Below, piece by piece: positions 25,601 through 47,444 of a DNA stretch of 64,000 bases (position 1 is the first letter of the stretch; the number at the start of each line of letters is the position of its first letter). The stretch is from Eriocheir sinensis. Its lineage: Eukaryota; Arthropoda; Malacostraca; Decapoda; Varunidae. Below the pieces are notes generated by a model, which was not told the DNA's origin, searched no databases, and saw only the letters and a program-made list of their open reading frames with translations. The translations under genes and the position numbers were made by a program. The stretch spans positions 238,501-302,500 of the forward strand of contig NW_026112131.1 in assembly GCF_024679095.1 (NCBI RefSeq), in the 5' to 3' direction.

Positions 25601-27130
25601 TACTCATGAAATACTTTAAATACGTATAAAAAAATTGTACAAAATACACATATAATAATGTAATTCGTTTAAAAATAAATAAACAAAATACCAATAAATT
25701 AATGTAAATTTGTATGAGACAATATATACAAAATACATATAAAATAACGTAAATTTCTATAAAAATATATGTACAAAAATGCACGTAAAATAAAGTAAAT
25801 TTGCATAAAAATATATATACAAATCACACATTAAATAATGTAAATGCGTAGAAAAATATGTATACAAAATACCTATGAAATAATCTAAATTAGTATCGAA
25901 TTAAATTAGCAAAATACCAATAAAATAATGTTATTATGGATGAAAATATATATTGAAAATACACATAAAATAACCTAAACACAAATACAAATATACACAT
26001 CAAATAATTTAAAATTGAATAAAATAAATATACAAAATATACATAAAATAATGTAAATTTGTAATAAAATATATGTACAAAATACACATAAAATAATGTA
26101 AATTTGTATGAAAATATACATCCAAATACACATAAAATAACATGAATTTCTTTAAAATTTGTATCAAAATATATACGAATACACACAATTAAATAACGTA
26201 TTTTTTTAAGAAAATAAATATAGAAAATAAACATAAAAAATGTAAATACGTAGAAAAATATATATACAAAATACTCATAAAATAATGTAAATTCGTATCA
26301 AAATAAATCAACAAAATTCCAATAAAAGAATGTATATTTGTAGGAAAATATATATACAAAATACAAATAAAATAACTAAAATTTGTATAAAAATATATAC
26401 AAAAATACACAAAAATAGTTCAAATTTGTTTGAAAATAGATATGCAAAATACAAATAAACTTAGGTAAGTTTGTATTGAAATACATATACAAACACACAT
26501 AAAATAATGTAAATTTTTATGAAAATATAAAAACAAATACACATAAAATAACGTAAATTTGGATACAAAATATACATTAATCATTTTAAATATGTGTAAA
26601 AATATATATACAAAATACTCATAAAATAATGATAAATCGTATCAAAATAAATAAACAGAATATCAATAAGATAATGTAAATTTGTATGAAAATAAAGATG
26701 CAAAATACCCAAATAATAACGCATATTTGTATAAAAATATATATACAAAAATACATATAAAATAATTAAATTTGTATTAAAATAAATATGCAAAATGCAC
26801 ATAAAATAAAGTAAATTTGTATTGATATAGACATGCAAAATAGACATAAATAATGTAAATTCGCATCAAAATAAATAAACAAAATTCTGATGAAAGAACG
26901 TATATTTGTAGGGAAAATATAAATAAAAAATACACATAGAGTAACGAATATTTATAAAAAAATATATTTACAAAAATACACAAAAATAATTTCAATTTGT
27001 ATATAAATACATATACAAAATACAGATATAATTAGTTCAATTTGTATTTAAATACTTGTACAAAATTCACATAAAATAATGAAAATTTGTATAAAATGAA
27101 AACAAATACATATAAAGCAACGTACATTTG

Positions 27131-27317
<187 letters not shown>

Positions 27318-27924
27318 AAATACACATAGAATAATGTAAAATCGAATCAAAATAAATACACAGAATATCAATAAAATAATGAAAATAAAGATGCAAAATA
27401 CCCATAAAATGAAGCATATTTTAATAAAAATACATATAAAAAAATACTCATAGAATAATTAAATTTGTATTAAAATTAATATACAAAATGCACATACAAT
27501 AAGGTAAATTTGTATTGAAAGAGATATTCAAAAATACATATAAAACAATGTAAATTTGTTTCAAAATATATATACGAATACACATAAAATAACGTAGATT
27601 TCTATAGAATTATATATACAAAATACACATGAAATTACGTAAATACGTATAAAAATAGATATACAAAATACAGTTTAAATAATGTAAATTCGTGTCAAAA
27701 TAAATAAACAAAATATAAAAAAAAATGTGTATTTGTATGAAAATAGATATACAAAATAAACATAAAATAACCTAAATTTGTATAAAACTATATACAAAAA
27801 TACACAATTTTTTTTTTTAATTTGCATGAAAATAAATATACGAAATACACATAAAATTAGGTAAATTTGTATTGAAATACATATACAAAATACACATAAA
27901 ATAATGTAAATATGTATAAAAAAA

Positions 27925-28264
<340 letters not shown>

Positions 28265-29267
28265 CAAATAGAGTAATGTAAAATAAATACACAGAATATT
28301 AATAAAATAATATAAATTTGTATGAAAAGTAAGATCAAAAAACCCCATAAAATAACGCATTTGTTATAAAAATATATATAACAAAATACACATAAAATAT
28401 TTGAATTTGTAATAAAATAAATATACAAAATGCACATACAAAAAGGTAAATTTGTATTAAAATAGATATGCAAAATACATATAAAACAATGTAAATTTGT
28501 TTCAAAATATATATACGAATACACATAAAATAACTAAGATTTCAAAAAAATAATGTATACAAAATACACATAAAATAATGTAAATTCGTATCGAAATAAA
28601 TAAACAAAATACCAATAAAAGAATGTGTATTTGTATAAATATAATTATACAAAAACCATATAAAATAACGTAAATTTATATAAAACTATTTACAATAATA
28701 CACAAAGGTAATTAAATTTGTATGAAAGTAGATATACAAAATACACGCAAAATACATATAAAATAAAGCATATTTTTTTAAAAATACACAAACAAAAATA
28801 CACATAGAATATTTAAATTTGTATTAAAACTAATATACAAAATGCACATACAAAAAGATAAATTTGTATTGAAAAAATATGCAAAATACACATAAAACAA
28901 TGTAAATTTGATTCAATATACATATACGAATACACATAAAATATCGTAGATATCTATAGAAATATATATACAAAAAACACATGAAATAATGCAAATACGT
29001 ATAAAAATATAAATACAAAATACACATTAAATAATGTAAATTCGTGTCAAACTAGATAAACAAAATATCAATGAAAGAATGTGTATTTTTATGAAAATAG
29101 ATATATTAAATATACATAAAATAACGTAAATTTGTATAAAACTATATACAAAAATACACAAAATTAAATTAAATTTTTATGAAAATAAATATACAAAATA
29201 CACATAAAATTAGGTAAATTTGTATTGATAGACATATATAAAATACACTTAAAATAACGTAAATTTG

Positions 29268-29493
<226 letters not shown>

Positions 29494-30092
29494 CAAATAA
29501 TGTAAATATGTATAAAGAAATATATACAAAACACAAATAGAATTATGTAAAATGGTATGAAAATAAATAAACAGAATATCAATAAAGTAATGTGAATTTT
29601 TATGAAAATAAAGATGCAAAATACCCATATAATAACGCATATTTGAATAAAAATATATATACAAAAAGACATATAAAATAATTAAATTTATATTAAAATA
29701 AATATACAAAATGCACATACAATAAAGAAAATGTGTATTAAAATAGATATGCAAAATACACATCAATAATGTAAATTTGTATCAAAATATATATACGAAT
29801 ACTCATAAAATAGAGTAAATTTTTATGAAAATATACATACAAAATACATATAAAATGATGTAAATAATTATAAAAATATATATTCTAAATATACCTCAAG
29901 TAATGTAAATTCGTATCAAAATAAATATACAAAATTTCGAAAAAAAAGCGTATATATTAGAAGGAAAATAAATATACAAAATACACATAAAGTAACGAAA
30001 ATTTATATAAAAATATATACAAAAATACAATGTAAATTTGTTTCAAAAATATATATATACGATTACACATAAAATAACGTTGATTTCTATAG

Positions 30093-30380
<288 letters not shown>

Positions 30381-31501
30381 CCTAACGTAAAATAACCTAA
30401 GCACAAATACAAATATACACATCAAATAATTTAAAATTGAATGAAATAAATATACAAAATAAACATAAAATAAGGTAAATTTGTAAGGAAATATGTGTAC
30501 AAAATATAAATAAATAATGTAAATTTGTATGAAAATATATATCCAAATACACATAAAATAACATGAATTTGTTTAAAATTTGTATCAAAATATATACGAA
30601 TACAGACAATTAAATAAAGTAATTTTTTAAGAAAATAGATATAAATAAAAAATGTAAATACGTAGAAAAATATATATACAAAATACTCATAAAATAATGT
30701 GAATTCGTATCAAAATAAATCAACAAAATTCCAATAAAATAATGTAATTTTGAATGAAAATATATATAGAAAATACACATAAAATAACGTAAATACAAAT
30801 AAATATATACACAAAAAAATAATGAATTTGATTGAAAATAGATATAAAAATAAACAAAAATAAGGAAAATTTGTTATGAAATATATATACAAAACACACA
30901 TAAAATAATGTAGATTTGTTTCAAAATATATACAAGAATACACATAAAATAACGTAGATTTCTATAGTAATATATATACAAAATACACATGAAATTATAT
31001 AAATACGTATAAAAATATATATACAAAATACACATTAAATAATGTAAATTCGTGTCAAAATAAATGAAGAAAATATCAATAAAAGAATGTGTATTTGTAT
31101 GAAAATACATATACAAAATACACATAAAATAACGTAAATTTGTATAAAACAAAAATACACAAAAATAATTTAAATTTGTATGAAAATAAATATACAAAAT
31201 ACACATTAAATTAGGTAAGTTTGTATTGAAATACATTTACAAAATGCATATAAAATAATGTAAATTTGAATGAAAATATATAAACAAATAAACTTAAAAT
31301 AACGTAAATTTTTATAAAATATATATACAAAATACTCATTAAGTAATGTAAATATGTATAAAAAAATATATACAAAACACAAATAGAATAATGTAAAATC
31401 GTATCAAAATAAATACACAGAATGTTAATAAAATAATGTAAATTTGTATGAAACTTAAGATGCAAAATACCGATATAATAACGCATTTTTATTAAAATTA
31501 A

Positions 31502-31690
<189 letters not shown>

Positions 31691-34600
31691 AATTTGTATT
31701 AAAATAAATTTACAAAATGCACATACAATGAGATAAATTTATATTGAAATAGATATGCAAAATACATATAAAACAATGTAAATTTGTTTCAAAATATATA
31801 TACGAATATACATAAAATAACGTAGATTTCTATAAAAATATATATAGAAAATACACACAAAATAAAGTAAATACGTATGAAAAAAATGTATACAAAATAC
31901 ACATAAAATAATGTAAATTCGTATCAAAATAAATAAACAAAATACCAATAAAAAAATGTGTATTTGAATAAATATGAATATATAATGTAAATAATGTAAT
32001 GTAAATAATGTAAATTTGTATCAAAATATTTATACAAATACACATAAAATAACGTAAATTTATATAAAAACACATAAGCAAAATACACATTAAATAATAA
32101 AAATACGTATAAAAATATATACACAAAATACATATATAATCATGTAACTCGTATCAAAATAAATAAACATAATACCAATAAATTAATGTAAATTTGTATG
32201 AGAAAACATATACAAAATGCACATAAAATAACGCAAATTTCTAAAAAAAATTATGTACAAAAATACACATAAAATAAAGTAAATTTGCATAAAAATATAT
32301 ATACAAAACACACATTAAAGAATGTAAATGCGTATAAAAATATGTATACAAAATACATATGAATGAATTTAAATTCGTAACGAATTAAATTAACAAAACA
32401 CTATTAAAATAATGTAATTTTGCACGAAATTGTATACAGAAAATACACATAAAATAATAATGTAAATTTGTATAAAAAAATATACGAATACACACAATAA
32501 AATAGCGTAGATTTTTATGAAAATATATATACAAAATACACATAAAATATTATTAATACGTAGAAAAATATATATACAAAATACACATAAAACAATTTAA
32601 ATTCGTATCAAAATATATAAACAAAATTCCACTAAAAGAATATATTTGTAGGAAAATATATATACAAAATACAAATAAAATAGTTAAAATTTGTATAAAA
32701 ATATAAACAAAAATACACAAAAATAATTTAAATTTGTTTGAAAATAGATATGTAAAATACACATAAAATTAGGCAGATTTGTATTGAAATACATATACAA
32801 AATACACATAAAATAATGTAAATTTGTATGAAAATATATAAACATATACACATAAAATAAAGTAAATTTCCATAAAATATATATACATAATATACATTAA
32901 ATAATGTAAATATGTATGAAATATATATACAAAGTACACATAGAATATTGTAAAATCGTATCAAAATAAATAATCAGAATATCAATAAAATAATGTAAAA
33001 TTGTATATGAAAATAAAGATGCAAAATACCGATAAAATAAAGCATATTTTAATGAAAATACATATACAAAAATACACATTGAATAATCAAATTTGTATTA
33101 AAATTAATATACAAAATGCACATACAATAAGGTAAATTTGTATTGAAAAAATATGGAAAATACACATAAAACTGTAAATTTGTTTCAAATATATATACGA
33201 ATACACATAAAATAACTTAGATTTCTATAGAAATATATGTACAAAATACACCTAAAATGATGTAATTACGTATAAAAATATATATACAAAATACACATTA
33301 AATAATGTAAATTCTCTTCAAAATAAATAAACAAAATATCAATAAAAGAATGTGTATTTGTATGAAAATAGATATACAAAATACACATAAAATAACCTAA
33401 ATTTGTATAAATCTATATACATAAATACACAAAAATAATTTAAATTTGTATGAAAATAGATATACAAAATACACATAAAATAACCTCAATTTGTATAAAT
33501 CTATATACAGAGATACACAAAAATAATTTAAATTTGTATGAAAATAAATATACAAAATACACATAAAATTAGGTAAATTTGTATTTAAATACATATACAA
33601 AATACACTTAAAATAATGTAAATTTGAATGAAAATATATAAACAAATACACTTAAAATGATGTAAATTTGTATAAAATATATATACAAAATACACATTAA
33701 ATAATGTAAATATGTATAAAAAAATATATACAAAACACAAATAGAATAATGTAAAATCGTTTAAAAATAAATACACAGAATATTAATAAAATAATGTAAA
33801 TTTGTATGAAAATTAAGATGCAAAATACCATTAAAATAAATCATTTTTTTTATAAAAATATATATAACAAAATACACATAAAATAATTGAATTTGTATTA
33901 AAATAAATATACAAAATGCACATACAATAAGGTAAATCTGTATTGAAATAGATATGCAAAATACATATAAAACAATGTAAATTTGTTTCAAAATATATAT
34001 ACGAATATACATAAAATAACGTAGATTTCTATAAAAATATATATACAAAATACACATAAAATTAAGTAAATACGTATAAAAAAATGTATAAAAAATACAC
34101 ATAAAATAATGTAAATTCGAATCAAAATAAATAAACAAAATACCAATAAAAGAATCTGTATTTGTATAAATATAAATATACAAAATACACATACAAAATA
34201 AACATAAAATAAGGTATATTTGTAATGAAATATATGTACAAAACACATATAAAATAGTGTAAATTTATATGAAAATATATTTACAAATACACATAAAATA
34301 CCAAGAATATGTATAAAAATATATATTTAAAATAAATATTAAATAATGTAAATGCGTATAAAAATATATATACAAAGTACTTATAAAATAATGTGAATTC
34401 GTATCAATATAAATCAACAACATACACAGAAGAAATTAAATTTGTATGAAATTAAATATACAAAATACAGATAAAATAAGCTTAATTTGAATTGAAATGT
34501 ATATACAAAATACATAAAATAATGTAAATTTGCATCAAAATATTCATACAAATACATATAACAACGTAGATTTGTTTAAAAATATGTAAACAAAATACAT

Positions 34601-37600
34601 GTTAAGTAATGTAAATACGTATAAAAAATATGTACAAAATACATATATAATCATGTAATTCGTATCAAAATAAATAAACAAAATAGCAATAAAATAATGT
34701 AAATTTGTATGAGAAAACATAAACAAAAACACATAAAATAACGCAAATTTCTATAAAAATATATGTACAAAAAATGCACATAAAATAAAGTAAATTTGCA
34801 TAAAAATATGGATACAAAACACACATTAAATAATGTAAATGCGTACATAAAATAAAATAAATTTGTATAAAACTATATACAAAAATACACAAAAATAATT
34901 TAAATTTGTATAAAAAGAAATATACAAAATACACATAAAATAAGGTAAACTTGTATTGAAATACATATACAAAGTACACATCAAATAATGTAAATTTCAA
35001 TTAAAATATATATACAAATACACTTAAAATAACGTAAATTTGTATTAAACATATCTGCAAGATACACATTAAATAATGTAAATGTGTATAAAAAATATAT
35101 ACAATAAACAAATAGAATAATGTAAAATCGTATCAAAATAAATACACAGAATATCAATAAAATAATGTAAATTTGTATGAAAATAAAGATGCAAAATTCC
35201 CATAAAATTGCGCATATACAGTAAGGTAAATTTGTATTGGAAGAGATATTCAAAAATACATATAAAACAATGTAAATTTGTTTCAAAATATATATACGAA
35301 TACACATAAAATAGCGTTGACTTCTATAGAAATATATATACAAAATACATATGAAATTATGTAAATACGTATAAAAATATATATACAAAATACATATTAA
35401 ATAATATAAATTCGTCTCAAAATAAATAAACAAAACATCATGAAAAGAATGTGAATTTGTATGAAAATAGATAATAGATAATATGTTTGTATAAAATATA
35501 TATGCAATATACACATTAAATAATGTAAATATGTATAAAAAAATATATACAAAAAACAAATAGAATAATGTAAAATCGTATCAAAACAAATACACCGAAT
35601 ATTAATAAAATAATGTAAATTTGTATAAAAATAAAGATGCAAAATTCCCCTAAAATAGCGCATTTCTTATAAAAATATATATAACAAAATACATATAAAA
35701 TATTTAAATTTGTATTGAAATAAATATACAAAATGCACATACAATGAAATAAATTTGTATTGAAAGAGATATGCAAAAATACATATAAAACAATGTAAAT
35801 TTGTTTCAAAATATATATACGAATACACATAAAATAACGTAGATTTCTATAAAAAATACATATGCAAAATACACATAAAATAATGTAAATTCGAATCAAA
35901 ATAAATAAACAAAGTACCAATAAAAGAATGTGTATTTGTATAAATATAAATATACAAAATACACATACAAAATAAACATATAATAAGGTAAGTTTGTAAT
36001 GAGATATATGTACAAAATACACATAAAATAATGTAAATTTATATGAAAATGTATATACAAATACACATAAAATATAATGAATTTGAATAAAAATTTATAT
36101 TCACAATAAATATTAAATAATGTAAATGCGTATAAAAATATATATACAAAGTACATATAAAATGATGTAAACTCGTATCAATATAAATCAACAAAATACC
36201 AAAAAAATAATATATATTTGAATGAAAATAAATTTACAAAATACACATAACATAAATAAAATTTGTATTAAAATATATACAAAAATCCATAAAAATAATT
36301 TGAGTTTGTATGAAAATAGATATACAAAATACACATAAAACTAGATAAATTTCTTTTGAAATATATATACAAAATACCCATAAAATATTGTAAATTTGTG
36401 TCAAAATATATAAACAAATACACATAAAATAACGTAAATTTGTATGAAAAATATATACAAAATACATATAGAATAATGTCAAATCGTATCAAAATGAATG
36501 AGCAGAATATCAATAAAGTAATGTAAATTTGTATGAAAATAAAGATGCAAAATACCAATAAAATAACGCATTTTTTATAAAAATATATATACGAAAATAC
36601 ACATAAAATATTAAAATTTGTATTAAAATAAATATAAAAAAGGCACATACAATAAGGTAAATTTGTATTGAAATAGATATGCAGAATACTTATGAAACAA
36701 TGTAAATTTGTTTCAAAATATATATACGAATACACATAAAATAACGTAGATTTCAATAAAAAAATATATACAAAATACACATAAAATGAAGTAAATACGT
36801 ATGAAAAAATGTATACAAAATACACATAAAATAATGTAAAATCGTATGAAAATAAATCACCAAAATACCAATAAAAGAATGTGTATTTGTATAAATATAA
36901 ATATACAAAATACACATTAAATAACGTAAATTTGTATGAAACTATATACAAAAATACACAGAAGTAATTAAATTTGTATGAAAATAGATATACAAAATAC
37001 AGATAAAATAAGCTAAATTTGATTTGAAATGTATATACAAAATACATAAAATAATGTAAATTTGTATTAAAATACTTATACAAATATATATAATAACGTA
37101 GATTTGTTTAAAAATATATAAACAAAATACATATTAAGTAATGTAAATACGTATAAAAAATATGTACGAAATACATATATAATCATTTAATTCGTATCAA
37201 AATAAATAAACAAAATAGCAATAAAATAATGTAAGTTTGTATGAGAAAACATATACAAATACACATAAAATAACGCAAATTTCTATAAAAATATATGTAC
37301 AAAAATGCACATAAAATAAAGTAAATTTGCATAAAAATATGTATACAAAACACACATTAAATAATGTAATTGCGTACATAAAATAACCTAAATTTGTATG
37401 AAAAGAAATATAGAAAATACACATAAAATTAGGTAAATTTGTATTGAAATACATATACAAAGTACACATAAAATAATGTAAATTTGAATGAAAATATATA
37501 AACAAATACACTTAAAATAACGTAAATTTGTATAAAATATATATGCAAGATACACATTAAATAATGTAAATGTGTATAAAAAAATATATACAAAAAACAA

Positions 37601-38422
37601 ATAGAATAATGTAAAATCGTATGAAAATAAATACACAGAATATCAATAAAATAATGTAAATTTGTATAAAAGTAAAGATGCAAAATTCCCATAAAATAGC
37701 GCATATTTTATAAAAATATATATACCAAAATACACATAAAATATTTAAATTTGTTGAAATAAATATACAAAATGCACATAAAGTAAGGTAAATTTGTATT
37801 GAAAGAGATATTCAAAAATACATATAAAACAATGTAAATTTGTTTCAAAATATATATACGAAAACACATAAAATAACGTAGATTTCTATAAAAATATATA
37901 TACAAAATACAGATAAAATTAAGTAAATACGTATAAAAAAATGGATACAAAATAAACATAAAATAATGTAAATTCGAATCAAAATAAATAAACAAAATAC
38001 CAATAAAAGAATGTGTATTTGTATAAATATAAATATACAAAAAACACATAAAGTAACGTAAATTTGTATAAAACTATATACAAAAATACGCAAAAGTAAT
38101 TAAATTTATATGAAAATAGATATACAAAATACACATAAAATAAGCTAAATTTGAATTGAAATATATATACAAAATTCATAAAATAATGTAAATTTGTATC
38201 AAAATATTTATACAAATACACACATAATAACGTAAATTAAATTAAAAATATATAAACAAAATTCTCATGAAATTCTTTAAATACGTATAAAAAATATGTA
38301 AAAAATACACATATAATAATGTAATTCGTATCAAAATAAATGAACAAAATACCAATAAGTAAATGTAAATTTGTATGAGAAAATATATACAAAATACATA
38401 CAAAATAACGCAAATTTCTATA

Positions 38423-38582
<160 letters not shown>

Positions 38583-39824
38583 AAGCACACATTAAATAAT
38601 GTAAATGCGTATTAAAATATGTATACAAAATACCTATGAAATAGTCTAAATTAGAATCGAATTAAATTAACAAAATACCAATAAAATAATGTAATTATTT
38701 ATGAAAATATATATTGAAAATACACATAAAATAACCTAAACACAAACACAAATATACACATAAAATAATTTAAAATTGAATTAAATAAATACAAAATAAT
38801 ACTAAATAAACATAAAATAAGGTAAATTTGTAATGAAATATATGTACAAAATAAACATAAAATAATGTAAATTTGTATGAAAATATATCCAAAAACACAT
38901 AAAATTTGTTTAGAATTTGTTTAAAATTTGTATGAAAAAATATACGAATACACACAATAAAATAACGTAAATTTTTAAGAAAATATATATACAAAATAAA
39001 CATAAAAAATGTAAATACGTATAAAAATATATATATATACAAAATACTCATAAAATAAGGTAAATTCGTATCAAAATAAATCAACAAAATTCCAATAAAA
39101 GAATGTTTATTTGTAGGAAAATATATATACAAAATACAAATAAAATATCTAAAATTTATATAAAAATATATACAAAAAAACACAAAAATAGTTTAAATTT
39201 CTTAGAAAATAGATATGTATAATACAAATAAACTTCGGCAAATTTGTATTCAAATACATATACAAACACATAAAATAACGTAAATTTGAATAAATTATAT
39301 ATACAAAATATACATTAAACATTTTAAATATGTATAAAAATATATACCCAAAATATTCATAAAATAATGTTAAATCGTATCAAAATAAATAAACAGAATA
39401 TCAATAAGATAATGTAAATTTGTATGAAAATAAAGATGCAAAATACTCATATAATAACGCATATTTGTATAAAAATATATATACAAAAATACATATAAAA
39501 TAATTAAATTTGTATTAAAATAGATATGCAAAATGCACATAAATAATGTAAATTCGTATCAAAATAAGTAAACAAAATTCCGATAAAAGAACGTATATTT
39601 GTAGGAAAATAAATATACAAAATACACATAGAGTAACGAAAATTTATATAAAAATATATACAAAAATACACAAAAATAATTTCAATTTGTATGAAAATAG
39701 ATATACAAAATACACATATAATTAGTTATTTGTATTTAAATACATGTACAAAATTCACATAAAATAATGTAAATTTGTATGAAATGAAAACAAATACACA
39801 TAAAGTAACGTACATTTGTATATA

Positions 39825-39987
<163 letters not shown>

Positions 39988-42820
39988 GAATACACATAGA
40001 ATAATGTAAAATCGAATCAAAATAAATACACAGAATATCAATAAAATAATGTAGATTTGTATGAAAATAAAAATGCAAAATACCCATGAAATGAATCATA
40101 TTTTAATAAAAATACATATAAAAAAATACACATAGAATAATTAAATTTGTATTAAAACTAATATACAAAATGCACATACAATAAGGTAAATTTGTATTGA
40201 AAAAATATGCAAAATACACATAAAACAGTGAAAATTTATTTCAAAATATATATATACGAATACACATAAAATAACGTAGATTTCTATAGAAATATATTTA
40301 CAAAGTACACATGAAATTATGTAAATTCGCGTCAAAATAAATAAACAAAATATCAATAAAAGAATGTGTGTTTGTATGAAAATAGACATATAAAATACAC
40401 ATGAAATAACCTAAATTTGTATAAAACTATATACAAAATTACACAAAAATAATTTAAATTTGTATGAAAATAAGTATTCAAAATACACATAAAATTAGGT
40501 AAATTTGTATTGAAATACATTTACAAAATACACATAAAATAATGTAAATTTGAATGAAAATATATAAACAAATACACTTAAAATAACGTAAATTTGTACA
40601 AAATACACATTAAATAATGTAAATATGTATAAAAAAATATATTCAAAACACAAATAGAATAATGTAAAATCGTATCAAAATAAATACACAGAATATTAAT
40701 AAAATAATGTAGCTTTGTATGAAAATAAAGATGCAAAATACCCATAAAATAACGCATTTTTTAAAAAAATATATATACCAAGACACATAAAATATTTGAG
40801 TTTGTATTAAAATAAATATACAAAATGCACATATAATAAGGTAAATTTGTATTGAAATAGATATGCAAAATACATATAAAACAATGTAAATTTGTTTCAA
40901 AATATATATACGAATACACATTAAATAACGTAGACTTGTATAAAAATATATATAGAAAATACACATAAAATGAAGAAAATACGTATAAAAAATGTATACA
41001 AAATACACATAAAATAATGTAAATTCGTATCAAAATAAACAAAATACCAATAAAAGAATGTGTATTTGAATAAATATAAATATATATAATACACATAAAT
41101 AACGTAAATTTATATCAAACTATATACAAAAATACACAGAAGTAGTTAAATTTGTATGAAAATAGATATACAAAATACACATAAAATAAGCTAAATTTGA
41201 ATTGAAATATATTTATACAAAATACATCAAATGATGTAAATTCGTATCAAAATATCTATACAAATACACATAAAATAACGTTCATTTGTATAAAAAACAC
41301 ATAAACAAAATACACATTAAATAATGTAAATACGTAAAAACATATATATACAAAATACATATATAATCATGTAATTCGTATCACAATAAATAAAAAAAAT
41401 ACTAATAATATAATGTAAATTTGTATGAGAAAACATATACAAAATACACTTAAAATAACGCTAATTTCATTAAAAATATATGTACAAAAATGCACATAAA
41501 ATAAAGTAAATTTGCATAAAAATATATATACAAAACACATTAAATAATGTAAATGCATATAAAAACATGTACACAAAATGCCTTTGAAATAATCTAAATT
41601 CGTATCGAATTAAATTATGAAAATACCAATAAAATAATGTAATTTTGGATGAAAATATATATAGAAAATACACATAAAATAACCTAAATACAAATACAAA
41701 TATACACATAAAATAATTTAAAATTAAATGAAATGAATATATAAAATAAACATAAAATAAGGTAAATTTTAATGAAATATATGCAAAGATACACATAAAA
41801 TAATGTAAATTTGTATGAAAATATATATTCAAATACACATAAAACAACATGAATTTGTATAAAATTTGTATCAAAATATATACGAATACACACTTTAAAA
41901 TAACGTATATATTTTTATACAAAATAAAACTATACAAAATACACATAAAATAATGTAAATACGTAAAAAAATATATATACAAAATACACATAAAGTAATG
42001 TAAATTCGTATCAAAATAAACTAACAAAATTCCAATAAAAGAATGTATATTTGTAGGAAAATAAATATTTAAAATAGAAATAAAATAATTAAAATTGTAT
42101 AAAAATATATACAAAAATATGCAAAAAAAATTTAAATTTGTATGACAATAGATATACAAAATACACATAAAATTAGGAAAATTTGTATTGAAATACATAT
42201 AGAATATACACATAAAATAATATAAACTTGTATGAAAATGTATAAATAAATACACATAAAATAACGTATTTTTTTCTAAAATATATATACAAAATGCACA
42301 TTAAATAATGTAAATACGTATAAAAAAAATATATATATTAAATACACATAGAATAATATTAAATCGTATCAAAATAAATAAACAGAATATCAATAAAATA
42401 ATGTAAATTTGTATGAAAATAAAGATGCAAAATACCCATAAAATAAAAAATATTTTTATAAAAATACATATACAAAATTACACATTCAATAATTAAATTT
42501 GTATCAAAATAAATATACAAAATTCACATACAATAAAATAAATTTGTATTGAAATATATATACAAAATACATCAATAATGTAAATTTGTATAAAATTTAT
42601 ATTCAAATACACATAAAATAATGTAAATTTGTATGAAAATATACATACAAAAAACATATAAAATAACGTGCAATTGTATAAAATATATATACAGCATACA
42701 CACAGAATAATGTAAAATCGTATCAAAATAAATAAACAGAACATCAATAAAATAATGTAAATTTGTGTGAAAATAAAGATACAAAATACACATATAATAA
42801 CGCAAATTTGTATAAAAATA

Positions 42821-44074
42821 TATTTTTATGCAAATTTATATACAATTTTATGTTCATTTTGTACATATATTTTATAGAAATTTGCGTTATTTTTGTGTAT
42901 TTTATAGATGTTTTCTCATACAAATTTACATTAATTTATTGGTATTTTGTTTATTTATTTTGATACAATTACATTGATTTTATATTGTATTTATATATTT
43001 TATACAAATTTACGTTATTATATGTGTATTTGAATAAATATTTGATACAAATTTACATTATTTTATGTATTTTGTATATATATTTCAATTCAAATTTAAT
43101 TATTTGTGTGTATTTTGTATCTATTTTCATACAAATTTTATTAATTTTGTGTATATATTTTTTATAAATTTCATTTTATGTGTATTTTGTATATCTATTT
43201 TCATACAAATTTTATTAATTTTGTGTATTTTTGTATATAGTTTTATATAAATTTACGTTACTTTATGTGAATTTTGTATATTTATATTTATACAAATACA
43301 CATTCTTTTATTGGTATTATGTTGATTTATTTTGATACGAGTCTACGTTATTTTATGTGTATTCGTATATATATTTTGAAACAAATTTATATTGTTTTAT
43401 ATGTACTTTGCATATCTATTTCAATATAAATTTACCTTATTGTATGTTCATTTTGTATATTTATTTTAATACGAATTCAAATATTTTATGTGTATTTTGG
43501 TAATATATTTTAATAAAAAATGTGTTATTTTATGGGTATTTTGCATCTTAATTTTCATACAAATTTACATTATTTTATTAATATTCTGTGTATTTATTTT
43601 GATACGATTTTACATTATTTTATGTGTATTTTGTATACATTTTTTTATATGTATTTCCTTCATTTTATGTGTATTTTGTATATATATTTTTATAGAAATC
43701 TACGTTATTTTATGTGTATTCGTATATATATTTTGAAACAAATTTATATTGTTTTATATGTATTTTGCATATCTATTTCAATACAAATTTACCTTATTGT
43801 ATATTCATTTTGTATATTTATTTTAAACCAAATTCAAATATTTTATTTGTATTTTAGTAATATATTTTAATAAAAATTGTGCTATTTTATGGGTATTTTG
43901 CATCTTAATTTTCATAAAAATTTACATTATTTTATTAATATTCTGTGTATTTATTTTGATACGATTTTACATTATTCTATTTGTGTTTTGTATATATTTT
44001 TTTTATATATATTTACATTATTCAATGTGTATTTTGTATATATATTTCATACAAATTTACGTTATTTTAAGTAT
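42821..44074 (+). repeat. 45-bp AT satellite block, T-rich strand on plus
   Basis: A 1.25-kb inverted patch is set in the minus-oriented satellite. Its left edge is a perfect 18-bp palindrome (ataaaaatatatttttat, 42,812-42,829). Its right edge lies in ttaagtatacaaaatacac. Two near-identical tracts (around 43,120 and 43,200) repeat the ttcatacaaattttattaat segment, pointing to a local duplication. Confidence 0.85.
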
Positions 44075-46900
<2,826 letters not shown>

Positions 46901-47144
46901 ATACGGTTAATTTGTATTGAAATACATATGGAAAATTCACATAAAATAATGTAAATTTGTATCAAAATAGATACAAATACACACAATAAAATAACGTAAA
47001 TTTTTATGAAAATATATATACAAAATACACATAAAATAATGTAAATACGTAGAAAAATATATATACAAAATAAACATAAAATAATGTAAATTCGTATCAA
47101 AATAAATAAACAAAATTCCAATAAAAGAATGTATATTTGTAGTA

Positions 47145-47444
<300 letters not shown>

